Assembly (NCBI GenBank): GCA_036939975.1
Contig: JALLPB010000525.1
Span: forward strand, 1-15,151
Length of the DNA: 15,151 nucleotides
Direction: 5' to 3'
Origin: Cyclostephanos tholiformis
Taxonomy: Eukaryota > Bacillariophyta > Thalassiosirophyceae > Thalassiosirales > Thalassiosiraceae
Of this stretch, positions 8,301-15,151 are shown in pieces; the first letter of the stretch is position 1; each line of letters starts with the position of its first letter. Below the pieces are notes generated by a model. The model was not told where the DNA came from, searched no databases, and was given only the letters and a program-made list of their open reading frames with translations. A program made the translations under genes and the position numbers.

Positions 8301-8655
8301 ATACAAGGGGTGGTAGAATGCGAGTCAGGACAGCGAGCGGTGGCAAGAGTGATACCGGTAGTGGTAGAACATGAAACTGATCAAAGATGCTTTCGAAGCA
8401 AAAAACAGAAGTTGGTATAATGTGAATCGGCACAATAATTAGTAGAACACAAAAACAATCAATGACATGATAGACACAAAACACGTGGGGTGATAGAACA
8501 CAAATAGGCACAATTAGCAGTGTCAAGAGAGGTACTGGGAGTGGTAGAACACAAAAATGATCATCAATGTGCTAGGCACAAAATACAAGAGGTGCTAGAA
8601 CATGAGTCAGCACAACAAGTGGTGGCAAGAGATGTACCAGCGGTTTGAGAACATG
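8301..8655 (+). repeat. Three degenerate ~70-bp repeats
   Basis: Copies at about 8301-8371, 8487-8553 and 8583-8655 share the pattern GGTGGTAGAA...GAGTCAG.ACA and GTGGCAAGAG..TACC, closing with another GTGGTAGAACA. A fourth copy lies at 9349-9420 within an open frame. Translated, they give variants of GVVE-ES-Q-AVAR-VPVVVEHE, including an in-frame stop in the third. Confidence 0.7.
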
Positions 8656-9159
8656 AGTCAAGTCAAAATGCAGTGCCAAGATTAAATAAGACTTTCAAGA
8701 TGTCATACAAGTACGTAGATGGTCCTCTTTTCATCAGCCCTGTGGCCTATAGAATGCAAAGTGTGTTCAAGGTTGTCGGTACATTCATCTTTAGAGTTCA
8801 ATGCCTGATAGCAGGAAGAAATGTTGTGCTAATGGCCACCTGTCTTCTGCCAGTGACAGTTTTGACAAGGAACTGATGATGGATCATGAAGTTGACAAAT
8901 TGCCTCAATTTGTGAGGCATATTATCACCTCCTGATGACAACAATGTTGATATGGCAAGGTTTGAGAAATGGGATACTAACACTGTGTATATTGCTTTCA
9001 GAAATCTGCTTCTATTTACTTTACGTGGATATGGGATATTACTCTGATCCCTCTCCAACAACACACTTATCAACAATGAGGTAATTGATGTTATGTATAG
9101 TGAGGTTGAAATAAGTTAGATGGGTACTGTTGTTGAGTCCTCGTTAAGGGACAGACATC

Positions 9160-9531
9160 ATGTTTTATCATCTGATGAATCAAATGGTCAATACTGGAAG
9201 CCTCCTTCTGTTGGACTCTGAATCAACAGAGAACAGAAAAAGCTCCTCAAACAAAAATTCTGGTGAAACACAGAACAATGATTGTTCCTCAAGCACAAAT
9301 TCTGATGTAACACCGAATGCCAATTTCCAGCAATTGGCCATGACTGAGGTACCAGGGGTGGTAGAATACAAGTCAGAACAACAAGCGATGGCAGCAGAAG
9401 TACCGGTAGTGGTAGCAGCATGTACAGCTGCTGCTGGCTATGAGTCATATGTTTATTGCAATTGGGCTATGGGTACTTGGTCAGATAATATCTATGATAA
9501 CCCTATGGAGAATGGTGCATTGGTAGAATAA
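9160..9531 (+). CDS. Open frame of 123 aa within the decayed element
   Basis: Starts at an ATG, with a Ser/Asn-rich first half and then the repeat-encoded segment TEVPGVVEYKSEQQAMAAEV. The C-terminal part contains several aromatic residues (YVYCNWAMGTWSDNIYDNP). No homologue is recognised. It is probably a surviving fragment of a larger coding region rather than a complete gene: a different + frame is open just upstream and the surroundings are decayed. Confidence 0.2.
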   Translation: MFYHLMNQMVNTGSLLLLDSESTENRKSSSNKNSGETQNNDCSSSTNSDVTPNANFQQLAMTEVPGVVEYKSEQQAMAAEVPVVVAACTAAAGYESYVYCNWAMGTWSDNIYDNPMENGALVE

Positions 9532-10079
9532 TGAGGCAGCAAATGAGACAATGCTCACATGTAGGATGCCAAGCTCAAGTGCACAGTATCTGTCAAAGAG
9601 AGCATGGCCAATGATATCATGATTATATTAAAAGGGATTCAAGGTTGCAAACACATGTCAATGATGTGATTACGGCTGGCGATATTTATATCAATTGCAT
9701 GGGCACAAGGGGAACGTTAATATGGGGACCAGGAGCAGTAGCAGAACATATTGACCTTATTGGAACAATCATACAAATTGGGATGAAAATCTAACCATAT
9801 TCAGAGGTATCAATGCCACAGCAGAGCAGACTGCCATGTTACCAAAATGGACAGTAAGGAGAGTAGATAAAAATGTACTATGACTTGATGTGATGTGGCT
9901 TGCTGCATGGAGTGGTATATGGTGGCTGGCTCAGGTTAGAACATCCCCTTTTGTAAGATTCCATTTGTAGGATAACTCTCAATTCTTAAGACATACTAAA
10001 TGTAATATGCCAAGATGATATTTATTATATGTAGGTATAATCAGAGGTAGGACATCGATCAGTTTTGAACATGACAAAA

Positions 10080-10465
10080 ATTAACAATATCACAATATGA
10101 CAATATAACAACACAACAATATAACAACACAATAAAAACACATTACTAATGTAGCAACATGACAAATTTACATAACAACTTTACAATAATACAACATGGC
10201 AATATACCAACACAACAATGTAACAACAACATAATAAAAACAGCGCAATTTAACAACAAGACAATATATCAACACGGCAATATAAGAAAAGCAAAATAAC
10301 AACACAACAATATAACAACATGGCAATATACTAACAAAGTGAAAATATAACAAAAGCACAACATAACAAAAGCACAATATAAAAAAGCACAATATAACAG
10401 CATGACAATTTAACTTCATGACAATATAACAAGGTGACAATATAACAACATGACAATATAGCATG
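10080..10465 (+). repeat. 16-bp minisatellite array, A-rich orientation (long)
   Basis: Tandem, partly degenerate 16-mers of CAATATAACAACATGA and CAATATAACAACACAA. The most regular part is about 10391-10465, where five successive units keep exact 16-bp spacing. Almost no CpG. A 107-aa minus-strand open frame here is a by-product of the repeat. Confidence 0.8.
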
Positions 10466-10820
10466 GGATGACTACAATCCTGGGAGTACATACATACTTA
10501 TGAGAAGATACTCTGGACTCTTTATAGAAGGAAACGAAGAAATCCCATTCTTGTGGTGTACCCAAGTACCTACAGGAACTACATACATTTCTACAATAAT
10601 AGGACTCCTTCCATACCTTTAAGTAGGCAGCTGCAAGTGCTTCCAAGAATTCTTCAGAATGGCCAGGAATTCATTGGAATATATAGAGGACATCTCTTTG
10701 GCGCACCGATTTTTTTAGGTAGAACTTATTGTACTATTCCTACGTAGAAATCTCATACATACATACCAAAAAGTACGAGTTTTTCTCTCACCGAAACAAA
10801 CTTAGCAGTTAAGCTGTTAG
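10466..10820. other. Gene-poor AT-rich region
   Basis: No gene I can support. A minus-strand frame at about 10493-10660 reads GHSEEFLEALAAAYLKVWKE and on to YLGTPQEWDFFVSFY. It looks more protein-like than its surroundings and could be an exon remnant, but has no recognised homologue. A perfect hairpin GTTAAGCT/AGCTTAAC with a 6-nt loop lies at 10808-10829 and overlaps the left end of the next feature. Confidence 0.3.
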
Positions 10821-11316
10821 CAGCTTAACCTCTATTTGCCTTCTGGCAGGAACGATGAAACTCCCGCCGCATAGACTATCTACATAGGAAACAGTACAAT
10901 TAAGGTACAAAAACACAAACACAACCAAAACACAAACATCCCCACCATGGTGAGCTTCTGCCCCCTCCAGCCACAAGAATTTGATAGTAGCACCGGTTCC
11001 AGCGCATGGGCAATGCGGGCAAGGGGTTAGGGGAGAGCTCTACCATAGCGATTCATTAAATTTGATAAAATAATTGAGTAATAAATATTTATCTAGTTAG
11101 CTTATTTATTTTTACCTAGTAAAATGCGCCAAACTTGATGGCAATTGTGATGATCATGCCGCCGGGTGGATACAATGCAAGTCACATCACCCGATGAAGC
11201 ATTTTGGTGGCTTCAAATGAAACCCCTAAATGCCACCGCCGGGCAAAAAATTATTAGACTTTTGCGAAGCCCTAAAAAAAATTGGACGGATAGGTCCGTC
11301 CATAGAGGTTAAGCTG
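10821..11316. mobile_element. Possible MITE-like inverted-repeat element (496 bp)
   Basis: Bounded by a perfect 15-bp inverted repeat: CAGCTTAACCTCTAT at 10821-10835 and its reverse complement at 11302-11316. A perfect 7-bp stem hairpin GGACGGA-TAGG-TCCGTCC sits at 11284-11301, just inside the right end. There is no coding capacity. No clear target-site duplication is visible, which weakens the call. Confidence 0.35.
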
Positions 11317-12368
11317 TCAAAGTTATATTTTTTCGAAAAAAAATAGCTAGGTACTCTACCTAGCAAAAATTAAGCACTATCTTTGCGCATTCAGAAATAA
11401 GCCAATACTCAGAACTGACCAATATTTATATTTGGGGTGTTTAAGCCCTGATTTTGTGATATGATTGCATGAAATTTGGCCATTTTTTTGCTTTGGCCAG
11501 TTTAGAAAAAATGAAAATAGCCCAACACAACCACCACACACAACCACAATAAACACACAACATATCAATAATGATGAGCTGACACCCTATCCTCCAGCAT
11601 CTTTACCTCTCTCTCCATGGATAGGCCAGTATTGTCCCCGGAACTTGGCACCGGATCTCTCATCCATGGGTTAGTTTAAGGCACTTGGCGCTGGGAGCTT
11701 GGTCGTGATTGCTGGTTCCCTTACTTGTGATGCTGAATGTGACCCATCAAAAAAATAGGGGGAGGGATGGGACCTTCATGCACAAGGTCAACCATAAGCA
11801 TGAGATGAGATGTGAATGATGTGAGAGGATTAGGCAACAACTGATGATCCGATGGTCAAATTTTCCTCTGAGGCGAGGGGGCGGGGGTGTTGCAAAGAAA
11901 AACTCATTTAACATAGAACAAGCACAACACAAACATCCTCTTATAATGTACTATTACTAACCATTGGGGTCTTTTCATTTGCATAACTGAATAATGCTTT
12001 AACTTGTTTTGCACCTGTGCCTTAGAGGACTGAGGAGTAACAAAAATAACCTCACTTGGCAAATCATGCCATGAGAGCATAGCAAACACAAAAAGCAGAG
12101 TACCACAGCTTTTATGCTGCACAGCACATACAATATGCCTCTTGCGTTGGTGACTACAAGTTACAAGTTGATGATAATCGACCACAATGTGTCCAGGGTG
12201 TTTGGGTCATAGACGCCAAACATTCCCTGCTTGAGAGTATGCTTGTGGTTTTCGGCGCAATAATAACCACCTCCCTCGTACATAAATATTGTACGTATTT
12301 AGACACTTACTATCTATTAATACTCTAATAGCCATACACATTTCAGCTCAGGGTGGTGAGAGGGCATC
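11317..12368. other. Gene-poor region upstream of the proteasome gene
   Basis: AT-rich with A/C-rich simple-sequence stretches (about 11520-11565). The only sizeable open frame is on - at about 11904-12226; it starts after a stop, its first ATG lies well inside, and it lacks recognisable motifs, so I do not call it a gene. The promoter of the + gene at 12369 should lie within the last few hundred bases; no defined element is recognised. Confidence 0.4.
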
Positions 12369-13769
12369 ATGATGCGACCCTCCCACCTCACCGCGACCAC
12401 GACCGCCGCGTCACCCCCCTCTCCTCTCCTCCATCTCCTCCTTATCCTCCTGCATTCATCGAGGGTTGTCATGGTGGCGGCGTCGGCAGCGTCGTCGTTC
12501 GATCCTTACCTGCTCGACGGAGGTCTCGTGACCGCCGTTGCCGGTCGTGATTACGCCCTCATCGCGTCCGACACACGTCTCACCGACGGGGGGTACGGCG
12601 TTCGAAGTCGGAATCATCTCAGGGGTAGGATATGGTCGGTCCAATCCTCGTCGATGACCATCGACTTCGATGATGACGTTGACGAGCGTCGTCTCCTATC
12701 GTCCAACCCCCGCGGCGTCGCGCGATTCGAGGACGACGTCGTCGAATCGTCGACCGAACGAAATCGTCGTCGTCGTCGACGACGACGACTCGACGACGAC
12801 GAATGCAATGTTCCGTCGCCGATATTTGTGGGTAGCGCCGGGTGCTCGTCGGATTGCGAGTCGCTGAAACGACGCATGCGACTCGAGATCGACGCGTTGC
12901 CTCGCCGCCGCTCGTCGACGTTCGGCGGTGGGGGGGGGTGCAATTTGGGGATACGATCCGTCGCGAATTTACTCCAGCAGGTGCTGTACGGACGACGATC
13001 GTTCCCGTACTACTCGTTCTGCGTCGTCGCCGGATTGGACGACGCGACTTACCGTCGTCGACGACGACGACGGCGGCGGCATGGTGGTAGCGGCCATCGT
13101 CGTCGTGGTGGAGTTGAGAGGATGAAGGACGAGGGGGGATGGGAAGGGGATTCGGCGGAAGGCGCGGTGTACGTATACGACGCCATCGGATCGTACGAGA
13201 AGGTGGCGGTCGCGTGCGCCGGTACCGGACGGGAATTGCTCCAGCCGATATTGGATCGATCGTTCTCTTCTTCGTCCCGTTGTTCCTTATCCTCCTCCTC
13301 ATCCTCCCGGCCCGATGCCGGGGGACGACCATCACGACATCAACTGTCGACGTGTAATCACGTCGGAGACAAGGTCGAAGACGAAGACGAAAACGACGAC
13401 AAAACCGGTGCGACGGAGACAACTACCGCTATTGCCACCACAGCGGACGTGACCGCGTCCAGGCAGCGAACGGGCGTCGCCGGGGCCCTGATTTCGCCGG
13501 TGCGGACGATCGTGGACTGTACGTGGGAGGAATCGGTCGATAAAGTCGCCAGGGCGTACGCTTCCGTGTCCGAACGCGAAATATCCGTTGGGGACGAGGT
13601 CGTGATATGCGTCGTATTGGCGAGGAAGGACGATGTCCCCACACATTCGACGGAAGGGAGGGGGGGAGAGACGGTCGACGAGGACGACAATGAGGACGAC
13701 CACGAGGACGCCGGCAATGGCGGCGGCGCCATGGTGAGAGTGTTCCGCTATCCGTTAAAGAGGCATTGA
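12369..13769 (+). CDS. 20S proteasome beta-6 subunit (PSMB1/PBF1 family), expanded
   Basis: A non-catalytic beta subunit of the 20S core. The family pattern is clear: SFDPYLLDGGLVTAVAGRDYALIASDTRL (opening strands, about 43-71), IFVGSAGCSSDCESL (about 151), ANLLQQVLYGRRSFPYYSF (up to about 217), GAVYVYDAIGSYE (about 265), GRELLQPILD, and WEESVDKVARAYASVSERE then SVGDEVVICVVL near 385-415. These match PSMB1 in order. As in that subunit, there is no Thr1 nucleophile at the processing point. At 466 aa it is nearly twice the usual ~240 aa, because Arg/Asp/Ser-rich insertions sit between the conserved blocks. The first ATG (12369) adds a hydrophobic stretch (PLLHLLLILLHSS) like a signal peptide; Met35 at 12471 would give a normal cytosolic start. 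Single exon. Confidence 0.85.
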   Translation: MMRPSHLTATTTAASPPSPLLHLLLILLHSSRVVMVAASAASSFDPYLLDGGLVTAVAGRDYALIASDTRLTDGGYGVRSRNHLRGRIWSVQSSSMTIDFDDDVDERRLLSSNPRGVARFEDDVVESSTERNRRRRRRRRLDDDECNVPSPIFVGSAGCSSDCESLKRRMRLEIDALPRRRSSTFGGGGGCNLGIRSVANLLQQVLYGRRSFPYYSFCVVAGLDDATYRRRRRRRRRHGGSGHRRRGGVERMKDEGGWEGDSAEGAVYVYDAIGSYEKVAVACAGTGRELLQPILDRSFSSSSRCSLSSSSSSRPDAGGRPSRHQLSTCNHVGDKVEDEDENDDKTGATETTTAIATTADVTASRQRTGVAGALISPVRTIVDCTWEESVDKVARAYASVSEREISVGDEVVICVVLARKDDVPTHSTEGRGGETVDEDDNEDDHEDAGNGGGAMVRVFRYPLKRH

Positions 13770-14096
13770 GCGAGAGAGAAAATGAGTGCAAAATGAAACT
13801 GTTCGGATGCGTGAAAATCCTAGACATTCGCCCCGAATCCGCCGTCAGCGGTGCGAACCAAGAAAAGGACCGACTCTCTCCCGTTCCTGGTCCTTATGTG
13901 CCTAATAACAATAGACCCCCCCTTTCAATGTGAACCAACAAACAAGCTGGGGAAGATTTCAATATTCAGTCGAGGAATTCTTGATTACCCACTATCCTAA
14001 TAGAAATGTTTCAATACTCCAATCAGTTCCCATTTTGTCTCTTGCCACAATCAAAACAGCGAACGAGGTTCCATTCGCCATCATAATCACAATGCT
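13770..14096. other. Spacer between convergent genes
   Basis: Should contain the 3' ends of the proteasome gene (+) and the membrane protein gene (-). No further gene is seen; a 68-aa + frame at 13930-14136 mostly overlaps the antisense of the neighbour's last exon and the spacer. Confidence 0.5.
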
Positions 14097-14604
14097 TCAA
14101 AATAGAAACTTCCTCCTCCTCCTCCTAATTAGTTGATCATTCTCGGATACGATTTCCCGTGCCACCACTGTGGCACAAATATTTAGCTTGAACACAGCGA
14201 AGATTCCCAAAACGCACCCGACGCCCACGGTCAATCCAACGAAGATGCGAACGAGCCATGTGTTGTCAACGTCAGATACAACCTGCGCGTTAAGTATTGC
14301 GTGAGAAGGGGTAAGTTATCGTAAGCATGAGAAATATGAAAAACACGGAGCAAAGCTATCTTGCCTCATCTTTTATCTCCCATTGGCTGCGTCTCTCGGC
14401 AGTCACAAGAAATGCAATCATTATCCCATTTGCTACAGTCGCGATAAGCTGGATGGTGGTCCGCGTCGGATTCTTCGCCAACATCGACCCAGCGTAGCAT
14501 AGCAACAACATGGCTCCGCCAAGCAGGACAAGGAAACTGCCGATGCCCATCTGTGCGATGCGCGTCGGCGGGACGGCTACCCTAGGCTCGGATGCGAAAT
14601 CCAT
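14097..14604 (-). CDS. Small multi-pass membrane protein, two exons, GC-AG intron
   Basis: Exon 1 14604-14365 (80 codons) and exon 2 14282-14097, giving 141 aa. Membrane helices lie at about 20-42 (MGIGSFLVLLGGAMLLLCYAG), 51-68 and 90-111 (LVRIFVGLTVGVGCVLGIFAV). A basic tail RRRRRK comes from an AGG run. Exon 1 reaches an in-frame TAG before any GT donor. A GC donor (GAG then GCAAGA) and the acceptor GCGCAG give a phase-0 join, DE to VVSDVDNTW. If it were not spliced, the product would be 82 aa with two helices. I do not recognise the family. The N-terminus has no signal peptide, so ER or other internal membrane insertion by the first helix is likely. Confidence 0.65.
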
Positions 14605-15151
14605 CCTTGTCGGTTAGTTCTGAGATGACGGTCACCGAAGAACAAGCAAAACGTCGATCAACTGTTCGTAAACGACACTGTTTCTCATGCGTTCCCTGTT
14701 TCTGTCACCTCCCCCTTGACTGATATCCATTTTTATTTTAAAAAATTGTCCCCCAGGATCATTTTCTCTGAAGTGCCTCAGGTGGAAGTGATGGCTTTGT
14801 AACCGATCAGGGTCTTATACAAGCGTGCTCACCAAGAATCAAACGCAACAGCTAAGTTACATTTGGCACACATTCTGACCATGTGCGAGAATGTAGAAGC
14901 CTTTTTTGCTGCAGGACGCGCAGCCTTTAATTGTTTCCTAAATTTGCTGCACGGATAAGTCTTAATCACATCTCTAACGTTCATTCGGTCGTTCATCCGT
15001 CTTTGATTTATTTATTGGATGGTGTGATCCGAATAGATGCGCAACATTTATATCAATGAGTCTGGTCATTCCCTTGCGTTGGCTGGGGTGACATATTATT
15101 GGAGCGTTCCCAAAATTAAATTAAGTGATAAAAATCACAAACGCTAAATTA
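14605..15151. other. Upstream region of the membrane protein gene, no gene seen
   Basis: Non-coding to the end of the window. It should contain the promoter of the minus-strand gene, but no defined element is recognised. A short hairpin GTGAT-AAAA-ATCAC is present at 15125-15138 and is likely trivial. Confidence 0.4.

Larger units (their letters stand above)
8176..10079 (+). mobile_element. Decayed, once-coding-looking element of unknown class
   Basis: CpG-poor stretch between minisatellite arrays. Broken + frames can be followed over long distances. One is 8673-8876 (67 aa, with YKYVDGPLFISPVAYRM). After it, a frame with DMARFEKWDTNTVYIAF and a frame reading SSDESNGQYWKPPSVGL run toward 9220. 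Another is 9160-9531 (123 aa). A further segment near 9790-9930 reads DENLTIFRGINATAEQTAM. Four ~70-bp internal repeats encode a recurring VVEHES..Q...ARDVPVVVEH-like peptide. I recognise no transposase, integrase or reverse transcriptase motif, so the class is open and 'mobile' is an inference from the repeats, the flanking arrays and the decay. It could instead be a dead multi-exon host gene. Confidence 0.35.

Noticed and set aside
7855..10465. CRISPR-like regularly spaced repeats
   Set aside because: The 16-bp units abut directly with no unique spacers, and the window is eukaryotic.
10168..10491. 107-aa minus-strand open frame rich in Tyr, Cys, Val and Leu
   Set aside because: It is the 16-bp minisatellite translated; the composition and periodicity come from the repeat.
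11904..12226. Minus-strand open frame of about 107 codons
   Set aside because: AT-rich, no proper ATG near its start, no recognised motif and no splice-supported extension; at most a decayed fragment.
12619..13827. Minus-strand open frames up to 267 aa over the proteasome gene
   Set aside because: Arg/Pro-rich shadows of the CGTCGT-rich coding strand; the + frame carries the complete PSMB1 pattern.

Overview
The window looks like nuclear DNA of a diatom or a close stramenopile alga with a secondary red plastid. The reasons are: a small nuclear gene whose N-terminus is a signal peptide ending in an 'SSAFVP' junction like the ASAFAP plastid-targeting signature; short introns of about 80-100 nt; eukaryote-only families such as a 20S proteasome beta subunit; and long AT-rich repeat tracts between genes. 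The species cannot be named. One N base and a 34-nt poly-A tract mark a weak spot in the assembly near 7.6-7.7 kb.

Layout. (1) 268-1974, + strand: a type I signal peptidase, probably of the plastid/thylakoid type, with a membrane anchor, the Ser/Lys dyad and large Ser/Asp-rich insertions. (2) About 2258-7487: a tandem duplication of a two-gene unit. Each unit holds a plastid single-membrane-helix gene on + facing a four-exon sulfotransferase gene on -. The units have decayed reciprocally. In unit A the plastid gene is dead and the sulfotransferase looks intact. In unit B the plastid gene is intact (three exons, 186 aa) and the sulfotransferase has lost an acceptor site and gained a stop codon. 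A 759-bp block of the sulfotransferase, exons and intron alike, is identical in both units although its flanks have diverged, which suggests recent gene conversion. (3) About 7500-12350: gene-poor, CpG-poor, AT-rich DNA. It holds 16-bp minisatellite arrays in both orientations around about 1.9 kb of decayed, once-coding-looking sequence with four copies of a ~70-bp repeat, and a possible 496-bp inverted-repeat element. (4) 12369-13769, + strand: a proteasome beta-6 (PSMB1/PBF1) homologue of almost double the usual length, with a hydrophobic, signal-peptide-like N-terminus. (5) 14097-14604, - strand: a two-exon, 141-aa multi-membrane-helix protein that needs a GC-AG intron.

Functionally these are mostly unrelated housekeeping genes: plastid protein maturation, a plastid membrane component, glycan sulfation in the secretory pathway, and proteasome assembly. 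The intact sulfotransferase and the intact plastid gene are divergent and share a 245-bp intergenic region. No bacterial-style operon, CRISPR array or defence island is present. The most unusual signals are the reciprocally decayed duplicate with its conversion block, the secretory-looking proteasome subunit, and the oppositely oriented minisatellite arrays around an unidentified decayed element. Exon structures were worked out by hand from splice motifs, codon phase and comparison of the two duplicates, with no transcript data.
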